Positions 38,668-48,086 of a stretch of DNA of 64,000 nt are shown in pieces. This stretch comes from JBBRHQ01 sp963815645 (GTDB taxonomy: Bacteria; Actinomycetota; Thermoleophilia; Solirubrobacterales; 70-9), in the NCBI GenBank assembly GCA_963815645.1, contig CAWFHL010000001.1, positions 1,302,001-1,366,000 of the forward strand, given 5' to 3'. Numbering within the stretch: position 1 is the first letter of the stretch; every line of letters begins with the position of its first letter. The notes under the pieces are model-generated. The model had not been told where the DNA came from and searched no databases. It saw only the letters and a list, made by a program, of their open reading frames with translations. Made by a program: the position numbers and the translations under genes.

Positions 38668-39156
38668 CTACTCCCCGCCCGCCTCCTCGGCGCTCTCCCC
38701 GCCCGCCTCATCTGCGCTCTCCCCACGCGGGGGCCGCTCGTCGCGCGGGACCCCATCCTCACGCGAGGGCCGCTCCTCACGCGAGGGCCGCTCACCCCTC
38801 TCACCGCGATCCCGGGCGGGCGGTGGCGCCCCTGCCGCCGGCGGAGCCCCGAGCACCGGCGAATCCGGGTCGACCTTGAACACCCTGAACCGCAGTACCC
38901 CATCGGCGATCTTCAGGCTGTGGTCGAGCCGCCCGAGCAGCTCCCGTGGGGCCTCGAACCGAAACCAGCGATAGTCGGCCTCGGTTCGCTGCTCGATCTC
39001 GTAGGCCATCTTGCGAACTCCCCAGGTGTCCTCGTGCTTCAGCGAGCCTTCCGACTCGATCTGTCCGCGAGCCTCCTGGGCGAGCGCGTCACGGGCGGAG
39101 TCCTCGAGCCCGGGGTCGAGCATCAAGACCAGTTCGTATTCGCGTGTCTCTGCCAA
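38668..39156 (-). CDS. rpsF: 30S ribosomal protein S6 with long charged C-terminal tail
   Basis: A 162-residue protein. Residues 1-97 are a standard S6 (REYELVLMLDPGLEDSARDA, DTWGVRKMAYEIEQRTEADY, DGVLRFRVFKVDPDSPVLG). Residues 98-162 form a low-complexity Glu/Arg/Pro/Gly tail with repeated ERPSREE/ERPSRED and ESADEAGGE/ESAEEAGGE units. S6 is normally about 95-130 residues, so the tail is long. A TTG start is used. First gene of the rpsF-ssb-rpsR-rplI-dnaB-loader operon. Confidence 0.95.
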   Translation of the reverse strand: MAETREYELVLMLDPGLEDSARDALAQEARGQIESEGSLKHEDTWGVRKMAYEIEQRTEADYRWFRFEAPRELLGRLDHSLKIADGVLRFRVFKVDPDSPVLGAPPAAGAPPPARDRGERGERPSREERPSREDGVPRDERPPRGESADEAGGESAEEAGGE

Positions 39157-39212
39157 GGCGGCGCATGACTATAGCGGGGGGAGAGTCCAGCGGACCCGGG
39201 CCTTTGGCCCTC

Positions 39213-39728
39213 ATGCCGTGTGTCCGAGTCCGTTGGGGGGCCGCCGCAAGGGCCGGGCTCGCGGTGGCTGCCGTGCTTCTCGCCCTGACCGCGCTCCCCG
39301 CCCTGCTGCGCCCGCCCCGCCCGCCGCCGCTGGCTGCCGACGTCGGCCTTCCGGCTCACCCGAAGCCGCGCCCGTCCCCCGGCCTCGACCGAAGGCGCGA
39401 AGCGAGGAAGCGACCGCGCGCCTCACAGCGTTCCCGGCCCGCCGAGATCGGGCGCCCTGCGGGTCAGGCACGACCGAGCAACGACGAAAGGCCGAGTCGG
39501 GGGCCCATGGGACGCGGCCGACATCACCACGATCGTTCCCGCAACCGATCGCATGGGCGCCGCCGGCGCCACCGCGAGCAGTCGGCCGGGCCCGGGCATC
39601 CGGCCCCTGCTCCTCAACCCGCGCCTTCGCCCCCGGTCGCTCCATCCCCGCCGCCGCCGTCCCCGCCGCCCGCCGTCCCACCGCCGGCTCTCCCCGGCGA
39701 CGGCTCCGAGGAGTTCGCCCCCCACTGA
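39213..39728 (+). CDS. Hypothetical Pro/Arg-rich exported or membrane-anchored protein
   Basis: A possible 171-residue protein with a hydrophobic N-terminal segment (AARAGLAVAAVLLALTALPA) that may be a signal anchor, then an Arg/Ser/Pro-rich region and a proline-rich end (PSPPPPSPPPAVPPPALPG). No family is recognised. The composition is low complexity, and other frames are open too, so the exact frame is uncertain. It is divergent from rpsF. Confidence 0.45.
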   Translation: MPCVRVRWGAAARAGLAVAAVLLALTALPALLRPPRPPPLAADVGLPAHPKPRPSPGLDRRREARKRPRASQRSRPAEIGRPAGQARPSNDERPSRGPMGRGRHHHDRSRNRSHGRRRRHREQSAGPGHPAPAPQPAPSPPVAPSPPPPSPPPAVPPPALPGDGSEEFAPH

Positions 39729-39788
39729 GCCGAACGCAACCTCAGGGCCGATTTGCGGACCCAACGTGCAGTTCGGCGCGCGGCGCCC

Positions 39789-41222
39789 TCAGTGGCCGCG
39801 GATGAAGTGGCGGATCACGCTGACCGCGGGTGAGCGGAAGGGGTAGTAGAGGCTCGAGACGTGGCCACGGTCGGGAACCACGTAGAGGCGTGAGCGGGGG
39901 AATCGCCGCGCCGTCTGCCGCGCCTCCTTGACCGAGGTAACGTCATCGATCTGCCCGGCGAGGATCAGGGTCGGGAAGCCCCTGGGCGCACGCCAGCCCG
40001 TCGGGACCGGGGGCTCGAGACCGCCGGCAGGGGGCGCCGGCCAGGTTAGGCAGTTGGTCTGGTGGGCCTCGGAGGAGAGCAGGTACTCGCGGCGTGTGAA
40101 CGGCGCGAAGTAGCCGCGGTGCAGACCCTTGACCGAGGCCGTGAGCTGGCGGATCCGCTTGTTGATCGGAGCGCGTGTGTCCCAGAGCTGCGGATAGTCG
40201 TTGCACTCGACGGCGATCTCCAGCCCGTAGGAGAAGGAGTGCACGTCGCCGAACCCGGGCGGGCCAGGCCAGATCAGCCGGTTCAGCCGGCGCGGCTTCC
40301 CGCGCAGGAAGTAGCGGTCGGCTTTGTCGAGGTTGAGGTAGGAGCGGGGCGCCAGGGTGCCCGCCTCGAGGGCGAACTCGAGCAGATCGCCGCTGGGTCG
40401 GCCGGCCTCGTGAAAGCGGCGGACCACCCGCCGGAAGCGGCGAAACGGCCGGCCCGGGCAGCGCGGCGAGTGGCGGCAGGCGATCCGCAGCCCGTGGCGG
40501 AAGGCCGGGAAAAGGGTGCGCCAGTACGGATCGTTCGCCGGATAGGCTGAGTCGAGGATCAGCCCCCGCAGCTTCGAGGCGTGGCGGACGGCGTATGCCT
40601 GGCCCTGGAGGGTGCCGTAGGAGTCCCCGTAGAGGAAGATGCGGCCGAGGCCGAGCGAGCGGCGGACCGCGTCGATGTCGTCGGCGGCCTCCGCCGTGGT
40701 GTACGCCGCATACCGGGCGCCAAGCTGATCGGCGCACTCGCCGACCGCAATGTGCTCCTGGATCTGCCCCCTTTGCAGCGGGTCGCAGTGAACCGCCCCG
40801 GAGCGACCGGTGCCACGCTCGTCGACCAGCAGGAGGTCTCGGCGCCGCAGGATCGGGCCCAGGGCGGCGATCAGCGATGCCGCATACGGACGGTCGGTCG
40901 CCGCATATCCCGGGCCGCCCTCGACCCCGACGATCGTGCCCAGCGACCGCCGTCCCCGCTCGATCCGGGGCCGCAGCGCGAAGGCGACCTTGAGCTTTCC
41001 GAGGCCCGGGTGGCCGCGGCGCACCGGGACCTTGACGTGACCGCAGCGGAAGAGGCGGGGTGGCCCGAGATCGCAACGGCGCAGCTTCGGCGGGAGGGCC
41101 CGGGCGGCGGGCGCCGGGCGCGCCTGCTCCGTTCCGGCGGCAAAGAGGGCGATCAGTGCCGCCAGCGATGCGGCGAGGGCGGCCGCCGCCCGAAGATGTC
41201 CGAGCGGCGCCGACCGCCTCAC
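39789..41222 (-). CDS. Secreted alpha/beta hydrolase (tripeptidyl aminopeptidase-like)
   Basis: An intact 477-residue protein. The N-terminal signal peptide is AAAALAASLAALIALFAAG. The oxyanion region is VEGGPGYAATDRPYA, the nucleophile elbow is LYGDSYGTLQGQAYA, the acid is in LAGQIDDVTSVKEA and the histidine in VPDRGHVSSLYYP. LVDERGTGRSGAVHC is typical of the TAP/proline iminopeptidase-like group with a C-terminal TAP domain. The likely job is peptide or ester hydrolysis outside the cell. Its ATG overlaps the otsA stop by four bases. Confidence 0.9.
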   Translation of the reverse strand: MRRSAPLGHLRAAAALAASLAALIALFAAGTEQARPAPAARALPPKLRRCDLGPPRLFRCGHVKVPVRRGHPGLGKLKVAFALRPRIERGRRSLGTIVGVEGGPGYAATDRPYAASLIAALGPILRRRDLLLVDERGTGRSGAVHCDPLQRGQIQEHIAVGECADQLGARYAAYTTAEAADDIDAVRRSLGLGRIFLYGDSYGTLQGQAYAVRHASKLRGLILDSAYPANDPYWRTLFPAFRHGLRIACRHSPRCPGRPFRRFRRVVRRFHEAGRPSGDLLEFALEAGTLAPRSYLNLDKADRYFLRGKPRRLNRLIWPGPPGFGDVHSFSYGLEIAVECNDYPQLWDTRAPINKRIRQLTASVKGLHRGYFAPFTRREYLLSSEAHQTNCLTWPAPPAGGLEPPVPTGWRAPRGFPTLILAGQIDDVTSVKEARQTARRFPRSRLYVVPDRGHVSSLYYPFRSPAVSVIRHFIRGH

Positions 41223-42709
41223 GCCGTGGGGGCCCCCGCCGCGCGCTCGGCCTGCACGGCCCTGATGTCGTCGAGTTGCTCGTCGACCCAGTCGCCCGGG
41301 TTGCGGGTGTGGATGATCTGTTTCAGCCGCTTGGCCCGCAGCCGTTTCTCCTCCAGATCCATGGTCAGGGCGCGGTAGATCGCGTCGGCCTGCTCCTGGA
41401 TGTCGAACGGGTTGACCGAGAGGGCGCAGTCGGCCAGCTCCTCGTGCGAGCCGGTGTTCTCGGAGAGCATCAGCACCCCGTTGCGGGTGTTCACCGCCGG
41501 CGCCTCCTTGGCGACCAGGTTCATCCCGTCGAAGATCGAGTTGACCATTAGCAGGTCGAACTGCTTGTAGCGCGCCACGGCCTCGGGGAAGTTCTCGTAG
41601 ATCTTCAAGTCGATCGGCATCCAGTCGGTGGTTCCGTGGCGGTGGTTGACGACCGCGACCAGGGCCTCGATCCGCTCCAGATACTCGGCGTACTCGGGCA
41701 CGTCCTGGCGCGAGGGTTGCAGGTGGGCGATGAAGGTCACCTCCTCGCGGAACTCAGGGTGCTGCTGGAGAAAGGTGTCGAACGCGGTGAAGCCGCGCAG
41801 GACGTTCTTCGAGAGGTCGGCCCGATCGACGCGGATGATCAGGTACTTGCGACGCCGCTCGAGCACCTCGCGCTCGGCCTCCAGCACCGCCTCGGAGGCA
41901 GCCGCGCGCTCGAGCCTCTCGGCGTCGATCGAGAGGGGGTAGGCGCGGACCAGGGTCTGGCCGCCGGGGTGGGTCACCTTGCGACCGCGGAAATCGACGT
42001 CCACCTCGATCAGCTCGTCGCAGCAGCGAAGGAAGTTGCGGCAGTAGGCGCTGGTGTGGAAGCCGATGATGTCGTTGGCGAGCATGCCGCGATAGACGGC
42101 CTCTCTGATCCTGCCGGGAAGGATCCTCCAACTGTCGGGCTGGGACCAGGGGATGTGGACGAAGAAGTGCAGGAAGGCGTCGGGCCGCTGCTCGCGGATC
42201 AGTCCCGGGGCGGTGTAGAGGTGGTAATCGTGCAGCATCACCAGCGGCCGGTCGCCGCCTTCGATCTGCCGCAGGACCCCCGCGGCGATGTCGCGATTGA
42301 CCGTCTGGTAGCCGTAGTCCCAGGCGTCCAGCTCCTCTTGGCGGATGTCGGGGGCGTTGGAGAGGTCCCAGAGGTAGTGCTGGATGAACCAGAGGATCGG
42401 GTTGGCGATCACGTTGTAGAAGCGGTCGTAGGCCACCGCGTCGCTCTCGATCAGGCAGACCCGGTAGGAGATCCCCCCGATCGATATCTCGACCGGGCCT
42501 GAGTCGCTCTCCTCGGAGACGGCGATGTCCTCGTCGGTCATCGCCGAGGCGATCCAGAGGGCGTCGCGATGTGAGACGAGGCCGGTGAGCGCCGTGACCA
42601 GGCCACCGCCCCCGCGCCTCACCGTCCGCCTCCCTTGGTCGTCGAGCTCGAAATGTGCCGGGCCGCGGTTGGAGACGATGATCAGCGGCTGGTCACGATC
42701 CGGACTCAT
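41219..42709 (-). CDS. otsA: Trehalose-6-phosphate synthase (GT20)
   Basis: An intact 496-residue OtsA. VSNRGPAHFELDDQGRRTVR starts the domain; GGGGLVTALTGLV is the donor-binding glycine loop. HDYHLYTAPGLIREQRPDAF, FFVHIPWSQPDSWRILP, IGFHTSAYCRNFLRCCDELI, RVDRADLSKNVLRGFTAF, MVNSIFDGMNLVAKEAPA and LMLSENTGSHEELADCALSV are family blocks. It joins a nucleotide glucose with glucose-6-phosphate. No otsB phosphatase lies beside it. Confidence 0.95.
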   Translation of the reverse strand: MSPDRDQPLIIVSNRGPAHFELDDQGRRTVRRGGGGLVTALTGLVSHRDALWIASAMTDEDIAVSEESDSGPVEISIGGISYRVCLIESDAVAYDRFYNVIANPILWFIQHYLWDLSNAPDIRQEELDAWDYGYQTVNRDIAAGVLRQIEGGDRPLVMLHDYHLYTAPGLIREQRPDAFLHFFVHIPWSQPDSWRILPGRIREAVYRGMLANDIIGFHTSAYCRNFLRCCDELIEVDVDFRGRKVTHPGGQTLVRAYPLSIDAERLERAAASEAVLEAEREVLERRRKYLIIRVDRADLSKNVLRGFTAFDTFLQQHPEFREEVTFIAHLQPSRQDVPEYAEYLERIEALVAVVNHRHGTTDWMPIDLKIYENFPEAVARYKQFDLLMVNSIFDGMNLVAKEAPAVNTRNGVLMLSENTGSHEELADCALSVNPFDIQEQADAIYRALTMDLEEKRLRAKRLKQIIHTRNPGDWVDEQLDDIRAVQAERAAGAPTA

Positions 42710-42771
42710 CCCGCTCAGAGCCTACCCACCGGGCGATCGGTGGCCGAGCGGGTGTTTAGAGTCGCCTCGGC

Positions 42772-43452
42772 GTGGGCCGAGTTCTCTTCTTCTCGATCAC
42801 CTCTGCGTTCAACCCGACCCTGCTGGCGGCGACCACGGTGATGCTGCTGCTGCCGAAGCCGAAGCGGCTGCTGCTCGGCTACCTCTGCGGGGCGCTGTTC
42901 ACCAGCATCACCCTCGGCCTGGTGATCGTCTTCTCGCTGCAGGGGTCGAGCTCGGTCAGCACCGCGAAGAACACGCTCAGCCCGGCCGCCGACCTGGCGC
43001 TCGGCGGCATCCTCCTGGTGCTGGCGCTCGTCCTGGCGGGCGGCCGCGACCAGGGCCTGCGGGAGCGCCGCCGGCGCAAGAAGGAGGAAAAGCCGCAGAA
43101 GGAGCCGCGCTGGAGGGCCTTCCTCAGCCGGGGCAATGCCCGCGACACATTCGTCGTCGGGGCGCTGCTGACCCTCCCGGGAGGCTCCTATCTCGCCGGC
43201 CTCGACTCGATCGCCAAGCAGGACCTGAGCACGGTCGAGACGGTGCTCACGTTGCTCCTCTTCAACCTGATCATGCTGACCCTGCTGGAGCTGCCGCTGA
43301 TCGGCTACGCGCTGGCGCCGGATTGGACGCCGAATGCAGTCGACCGCTTCAAGGCCTGGATCGCGAGACGCGGCCGGCGGATCGCGATCTACGGCTGTGC
43401 CGGGGTCGGGGCTGCGCTCGTCATCCGCGGGCTGATCGAGCTGCTCAGCTGA
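42772..43452 (+). CDS. GAP (Sap, sulfolipid-1-addressing) family membrane protein
   Basis: An intact 226-residue protein with six membrane helices: VLFFSITSAFNPTLLAATTV, LCGALFTSITLGLVIVF, ADLALGGILLVLALVLA, TFVVGALLTLPGGSYLAGL, LLLFNLIMLTLLELPLIGYA and AIYGCAGVGAALVIRGLIEL. The NPTLLAATT start and the basic middle loop are features of the GAP/Sap family linked in mycobacteria to lipid export. It begins with GTG and is divergent from otsA and convergent with treT. Confidence 0.85.
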   Translation: MGRVLFFSITSAFNPTLLAATTVMLLLPKPKRLLLGYLCGALFTSITLGLVIVFSLQGSSSVSTAKNTLSPAADLALGGILLVLALVLAGGRDQGLRERRRRKKEEKPQKEPRWRAFLSRGNARDTFVVGALLTLPGGSYLAGLDSIAKQDLSTVETVLTLLLFNLIMLTLLELPLIGYALAPDWTPNAVDRFKAWIARRGRRIAIYGCAGVGAALVIRGLIELLS

Positions 43453-43459
43453 GCCGGAC

Positions 43460-44698
43460 TCAAACCTGCAGCTGGTTGAAAAGCGCCAGCCAGTCGCGCA
43501 GCAGGCGCGGGCTGAGGAAATGCTCGCGGGAGTGCTCCTTGCCACCGCGCCCGAGGCGCTTGCCGAGCTCGGGATCGGCGAGCACCTCGGTACAACGCAC
43601 GGCGCACTCCTCGCTGGAGTCGACCAGGAACCCGGTCTCGCCGTCCTTGATCTGCAGCGGAATGCCGCCGACATTGCCGGCGATCGTCGGGCGCCCCTTC
43701 CAGAGCGCCTCGGTGACGGTCAGCCCGAAGCCCTCGCGGATCGACTTCTGCAGGACGACGTCGGATTGCGACTGGAAGGCGTTGACCTCGATCGCTCCGA
43801 CGTTGTTGAGGTTGTTGAGGATCTTGATGTCGGGGTCCGAGTCCGCGTACTCGAAGGTCCTCTGGAAGAACTCCCATCCCTCCGGGTCGTCGGTCGCCAT
43901 CGAGCCGACCAGGGCGAGCTGCACCTCGGGGATCTCCTCCGTAACCCGGCGGTAGGCGTCGATTACCCCCATCGGGTCCTTCCAGGGGTCAAAGCGGGAG
44001 ACCTGGGTGATCAGCGGCCGGTCGATGTCGATCCCGAACTGGCCGCAGACGAAGGAGGCGTCCTCCGGCGAGAAGGCCATGTTCTTCGGCGACAGCGGGT
44101 CGATCGCCGGCGGTATGACGGTGATCCCGGGGTTGCCGTTCAGCCCCGCCGGCACGTACTGCTGCAAGTGCCAGACCGATGCGTCGTACTCCGAGATCAG
44201 CGGCTTCAGCCGCTCGATCGGCTCGGGATTCGGCTCGGAGAGGTCGATGTGACAGCGCCAGATCCACTTCCCGCTGGCCTGGGCGGCCCCGCGGCGAAGG
44301 CCGATCGGCTGGGGGTCGTGGACGACGATCGCGTCCCACTCCCCCTGCAACCCCTCGGCGTTCATCGCGTTGAACTCGTCGAACAGCTCCCACTGGGCGG
44401 CGGTCAGAGTGGCGGGGTCGCCCTGGAGGGAGTTGTGCAGGAGCTTGGTGGCGTTGAAGAACTCCTCCTTGCCGAAGATCACCTGCCAGTGGGCGTCGAG
44501 CCCGACGTCGCACATCAGCGGCACGATCGTGTAGAGGATCTCCGAGACGCCGCCGCCGAAAGCGGTGGCGCTGACGTGGAGGACACGCTTTCCCTTCAGC
44601 CGCTCGGAGAGCTCGTTGATCTGCTCGACTAGCCCCCGCCCGACGATGTGGGTGTAGTCCGCCAGTGACTTCTGGCCGAGGGCGACTTCCTGGAGCAA
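43460..44698 (-). CDS. treT: Trehalose synthase TreT (GT4 glycosyltransferase)
   Basis: An intact 412-residue protein. VLHVSATAFGGGVSEILYTI is the N-terminal glycine loop; DAIVVHDPQPIGL, RCHIDLSEPNPEPIERLKP, VIPPAIDPLSPKN, QVSRFDPWKDPMGVIDAYR and QKSIREGFGLTVTEALWKG with the E-x7-E retaining motif are typical of TreT. It makes trehalose from a nucleotide-activated glucose and glucose in one step. The start is TTG at 44698. No operon partner; the htrA stop is 25 bases beyond its start, on the same strand. Confidence 0.92.
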   Translation of the reverse strand: MLQEVALGQKSLADYTHIVGRGLVEQINELSERLKGKRVLHVSATAFGGGVSEILYTIVPLMCDVGLDAHWQVIFGKEEFFNATKLLHNSLQGDPATLTAAQWELFDEFNAMNAEGLQGEWDAIVVHDPQPIGLRRGAAQASGKWIWRCHIDLSEPNPEPIERLKPLISEYDASVWHLQQYVPAGLNGNPGITVIPPAIDPLSPKNMAFSPEDASFVCGQFGIDIDRPLITQVSRFDPWKDPMGVIDAYRRVTEEIPEVQLALVGSMATDDPEGWEFFQRTFEYADSDPDIKILNNLNNVGAIEVNAFQSQSDVVLQKSIREGFGLTVTEALWKGRPTIAGNVGGIPLQIKDGETGFLVDSSEECAVRCTEVLADPELGKRLGRGGKEHSREHFLSPRLLRDWLALFNQLQV

Positions 44699-44722
44699 GG
44701 GGGATTGTCCTCCCGGTTCGGT

Positions 44723-45914
44723 CTAGCCGCTGGAGACACTGGTGGGACGGGTGCCGAGGGTAACGTCGATGTCCTCGGTCTGCCCGTCGCGGAGGATCCG
44801 CAGCTTGACCTTGTCGCCCGGGCTATGGGATGCGATCAGGCGAGCGAGGTCGTCTGGCCTCACGACCTTCTGCCCATCAACCGAGAGAATCACGTCGCCG
44901 CCGGTCCTGTACTCGGCGCCCTGGAAGCGGATCCGGTCGCTGCCGCCCTTCAGCCCCGCGTCGTCGGCGGGCCCGCCGGGGACGACCTCGGCGATCAGAC
45001 CGCCGGAGTCGGTGTCGAGACCCAGACGGCGCGGCGAGCTGCGGATAGAGCGCTTGGCTGGAGACGCCGATGTAGGCGTACTCAGCCTTGCCCCCGGAAC
45101 GCAGCTGCGCGAGCGATCGCTTCACCGCCGAGATCGGCACCGCGAAGCCGACCCCGTCGTTGGCGCCCGAGCGCGTCTCGATCTGCTGGTTGATGCCAAC
45201 CACCCGCCCGGCGCCGTCGAGCAGCGGCCCGCCCGAGTTGCCGGGATTGATCGAGGCGTCGGTCTGGATCGCCCCCTCGATCTGGAACTGGGTCAGGGAC
45301 TTGACCGATCGGTCGGCGGCGGAGACGACCCCGACCGAGAGGGACTGCTGCTCGCCGAAGGGGCTGCCGATCGCCGCCACCGGCTGACCGACGACCAGGT
45401 CCTTGTCGTTGCCCAGCTCAAGCGGGCGCATCTTGAGGCCGTCCGGCTTCACCTTGAGCAGGGCGACGTCGGCGAAGGGGTCGAAGCCGAGCACGTCGGC
45501 CGGCACGACATTGCGGTCCGGGAACTCGACGAAGACCTGATCCGCCACGCTGCGGTTCCCGCCGCTGCCCTCGGTGACAACGTGAGCGTTGGTGACGATT
45601 TCGCCATCCTTGTTGAGAACGAACCCCGAGCCCTCGGCGGCGCTGGGCGCAGCCGAGAGGACGCCCGAGGCGCCGCCGAAGATCGACCGGATCGTGACCA
45701 CCCCCGGGGAGTCCTCGCGGAACACCTTGGCCGCATCGAAGCCCGTGTCCGCGGTCTGCACGACGACCTGCTTGGTCGTCCTCGGGGTCCCACCGGAGTC
45801 CACGCTGACCGTGGTCGTCTCTCCGCCCGAGCCGCCGCACCCCGCGAGCAGGGCAGCCGCGGTGAGCAGGAGGGCCAGGGCGCCGCGCGCCCTACGCCGG
45901 GGGTCTGGGCTCAC
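44723..45914 (-). CDS. HtrA/DegP-like serine protease lipoprotein; one frameshift
   Basis: About 397 residues. A lipoprotein signal LALLLTAAALLAGCGG anchors it outside the membrane. The trypsin-like domain has the catalytic His in TNAHVV, the Asp in DPFADVALLKV and the Ser in NPGNSGGPLLDG. After a break near 45037, the PDZ domain DTDSGGLIAEVVPGGPADDA and DVILSVDGQKVVRPDDLARL follows. The GTG start overlaps the stop of the histidine kinase gene (TGA at 45911), so protease, kinase and regulator are one operon for envelope stress. Confidence 0.93.
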
Positions 45915-47341
45915 GCGCCGGCCTCGATCGGGACGACGCCCTCGGTGACGGGCACCGGTGACGGCGGCAGGTCGAGCGTGAACGCGGTAAAGCCCTTGCT
46001 CGAGGTGACGGCGATCCGCCCCCCCATCCGCTGCGCGAGCTCGCGCCCGATCGCCAGGCCGAGCCCCGAGCCGCTGACCGAGTCGCCGGTGAAGAAGCGC
46101 TCGAACATCCGTTGCTGGACCCGCTTCGGGATGCCGGGACCCTCGTCGGAGACGGTCAGAGCGGCGCGGTCCTTCTCGTTGTAGGTCGTCACGGTCACCT
46201 TGGTGCCCTCGGGCGTGTGGGTGAGGGCGTTGTCGAGCAGGATACGGATGATCTGGCGGGTCCTGTCGGGGTCGGCCAGCGCCAGGGCGCGCTCCTCCGC
46301 AGTTCTCACCTGGAGACGCGAACCGCGCCGGTCTGCGGCCGGGCCGAACTCGCGCGCCGCCTCCCTGGCGATCTCGCCGAGGTCGACCGGCCCCGGGGAG
46401 ACCTTCAGCTCTCCGGCGTCGAGGCGCGAGAGGTCGAGCAGGTCGGTGGTCAGCTTGGTCAGCCTGCCGACCTGCTCGCGCATGGTGCGGACGAACTCGG
46501 CCCTGGCGGCCGGATCGGGATCCTCGTCCTCGAGCAGCTCGACGAAGCCCCCGAGGGAGAAAATCGGCGTTCGCAGCTCGTGCGAGGCGTTGGCGATGAA
46601 CTGCTTGCGGGCGCTGTCGAGGTCGGCGAGCCGGCGCTGCATCTCGTTGAAGGTCACGCCAGCTGCCCCAGCTCGTCGCCGGAATCGACCGGGATCGGAG
46701 TCGCGAAGTCGCCATCGGCGACCTTCTGGGCAGCGTCCTCGAGCCGGCTCAAGCCGGCGGGAGAGGGCCCGGGCGGCGTAGTAGCCGGCGATCAGGGCGA
46801 GGACGAGGGCGATCCCTCCGGCGATCAGGATCTGGCGCTTGATCAGGGCGACGTTTTTCTCGACCTCCTGCAGCGATTCGGAGAAGACCGCGATCCAGAC
46901 AGGGTTGCCCTTCGGGATCGGCACCGCGACCTCGGCAGAGCGCACCCCGCCGAGCGACTCGACCCCGGCCGCCTCGCCGCCGTCCAGACCGGCCTCCGTG
47001 GCCGTGTCGAAGCCGCTTCCCAGCGGGCCCCGCTCGAGCTCGGAGTCGGCGACGACGAAGTCCGGGGCGCGCTGGCCGGGGCGGATCCCGAGGATCGTCA
47101 CCCGCGAGTCGGTGGTCTCCGAGACCCGCCGCAGCAGGGCGTCGAGGCGGGCCTGGGAAAGGCCGCCCTCCATCGCTCCCACGAGGCGCTTCGACTGCCG
47201 GGTGCTCTCGTCCTGCAGCCGGGAGAGCTTCTGGGCGGTGAGGCTGGAGCGAAGCTGGGGGACCACGTAGAGATAGACGAAGCCGACCGCCGCTGCGGTG
47301 ATCGCCAGGAACAGGAGGACGAGGCGGGTGCGAAGGCTCAC
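45911..47341 (-). CDS. Sensor histidine kinase; two compensating frameshifts in HAMP
   Basis: About 476 residues. One N-terminal helix (LVLLFLAITAAAVGFVYLYV), an external sensor of about 130 residues, and a second helix (LIAGGIALVLALIAGYYAA) precede a HAMP region. HAMP appears garbled between about 46670 and 46760; restoring bases at both ends gives LEDAAQKVADGDF and DELGQLAVTFNEM. The H box is ANASHELRTPIFSLGGFVEL, N box RILLDNALTHTP, G1 SDEGPGIPKR and G2 GSGLGLAIGREL. It phosphorylates the adjacent regulator, whose stop overlaps its start by four bases. Confidence 0.93.
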   Translation of the reverse strand: MSLRTRLVLLFLAITAAAVGFVYLYVVPQLRSSLTAQKLSRLQDESTRQSKRLVGAMEGGLSQARLDALLRRVSETTDSRVTILGIRPGQRAPDFVVADSELERGPLGSGFDTATEAGLDGGEAAGVESLGGVRSAEVAVPIPKGNPVWIAVFSESLQEVEKNVALIKRQILIAGGIALVLALIAGYYAARALSRRLEPARGRCPEGRRWRLRDSDPGRFRRRAGAAGVTFNEMQRRLADLDSARKQFIANASHELRTPIFSLGGFVELLEDEDPDPAARAEFVRTMREQVGRLTKLTTDLLDLSRLDAGELKVSPGPVDLGEIAREAAREFGPAADRRGSRLQVRTAEERALALADPDRTRQIIRILLDNALTHTPEGTKVTVTTYNEKDRAALTVSDEGPGIPKRVQQRMFERFFTGDSVSGSGLGLAIGRELAQRMGGRIAVTSSKGFTAFTLDLPPSPVPVTEGVVPIEAGA

Positions 47342-48042
47342 CGCGGCTCTTCGCGGAAGCGATAGCCGACGCCCCTGACCGTGAACAGGTATTCCGGCTC
47401 CTTCGGCTCGGACTCGAGCTTCTCGCGCAGATGGCGGATGTGAACGTCCACGGTCCTCGGGTCGCGGAACTCCGAGTCACCCCAGACGTGCTCGAGCAGC
47501 TTCTCGCGGCCGAGAACCCTACCCGGGGACCTCGCCAGCGCCGCGAGGATCTCGAACTCGACATAGGTGAGGCGCGCTTCCTCTCCGCGAACGGTTACCG
47601 CGCGACGGCCGAAGTCGATCTCCAGTTCGCCGCTCGAGATCGGCTCCTCGTCGCGCGCGGCGCCGGGCATCCTGGAGCGCCGCAGCGCCGCCTTGACCCG
47701 GCTGCGGAACTCTCGCATCGAGAACGGCTTTGTGATGTAGTCGTCGGCCCCCATCTCGAGGCCCGCGACCTTGTCCATCTCGTCGCCCCGCGCGGTCAGC
47801 ATGATGATCGGCACCTGGCTGCGGGCTCGCATCCGCCGGCAGACCTCCACCCCGTCGAGCCTGGGCAGCATCAGGTCGAGGATGACCAGGTCGAAGCCTC
47901 CCTCGGCGAAGCGCAGAAGCGCATCCGGGCCGTCGAGCGCGGATACGACCTCGTATCCGTCCTTTCGCAGCGGATAGCTGAGAAGGGTCTGAACCGACTG
48001 CTCATCGTCCACGAGCAGGATTCGCGCGGAGCCCTCGGGCAT
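47338..48042 (-). CDS. OmpR/PhoB-family response regulator
   Basis: An intact 234-residue regulator. The receiver domain has RILLVDDEQSVQTLLSYPLR, the phosphorylated Asp in LVILDLMLPRLDG, TARG with the conserved Thr and the Lys in YITKPF. The C-terminal winged helix has ELEIDFGRRAVTV, LTYVEFEILAALARSPGRVL and RTVDVHIRHLREKLE. Its stop overlaps the kinase start. It is probably the first gene of the regulator-kinase-protease operon. Confidence 0.96.
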   Translation of the reverse strand: MPEGSARILLVDDEQSVQTLLSYPLRKDGYEVVSALDGPDALLRFAEGGFDLVILDLMLPRLDGVEVCRRMRARSQVPIIMLTARGDEMDKVAGLEMGADDYITKPFSMREFRSRVKAALRRSRMPGAARDEEPISSGELEIDFGRRAVTVRGEEARLTYVEFEILAALARSPGRVLGREKLLEHVWGDSEFRDPRTVDVHIRHLREKLESEPKEPEYLFTVRGVGYRFREEPR

Positions 48043-48086
48043 GGATGAAGGGTAGAGCGCAGCGGTTTCTGCTTCCCTGCTCTCTG

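Noticed and set aside
39011..39805. Second plus-strand frame over the Pro/Arg-rich region as a separate gene
   Set aside because: Low-complexity GC-rich sequence leaves several frames open; only the one with a hydrophobic N-terminal segment has any protein-like character.
46655..46770. In-frame TGA in the HAMP region of the histidine kinase as a selenocysteine or recoding site
   Set aside because: The TGA appears only when one frame is read across a single missing base; the neighbouring frame gives a normal HAMP sequence.
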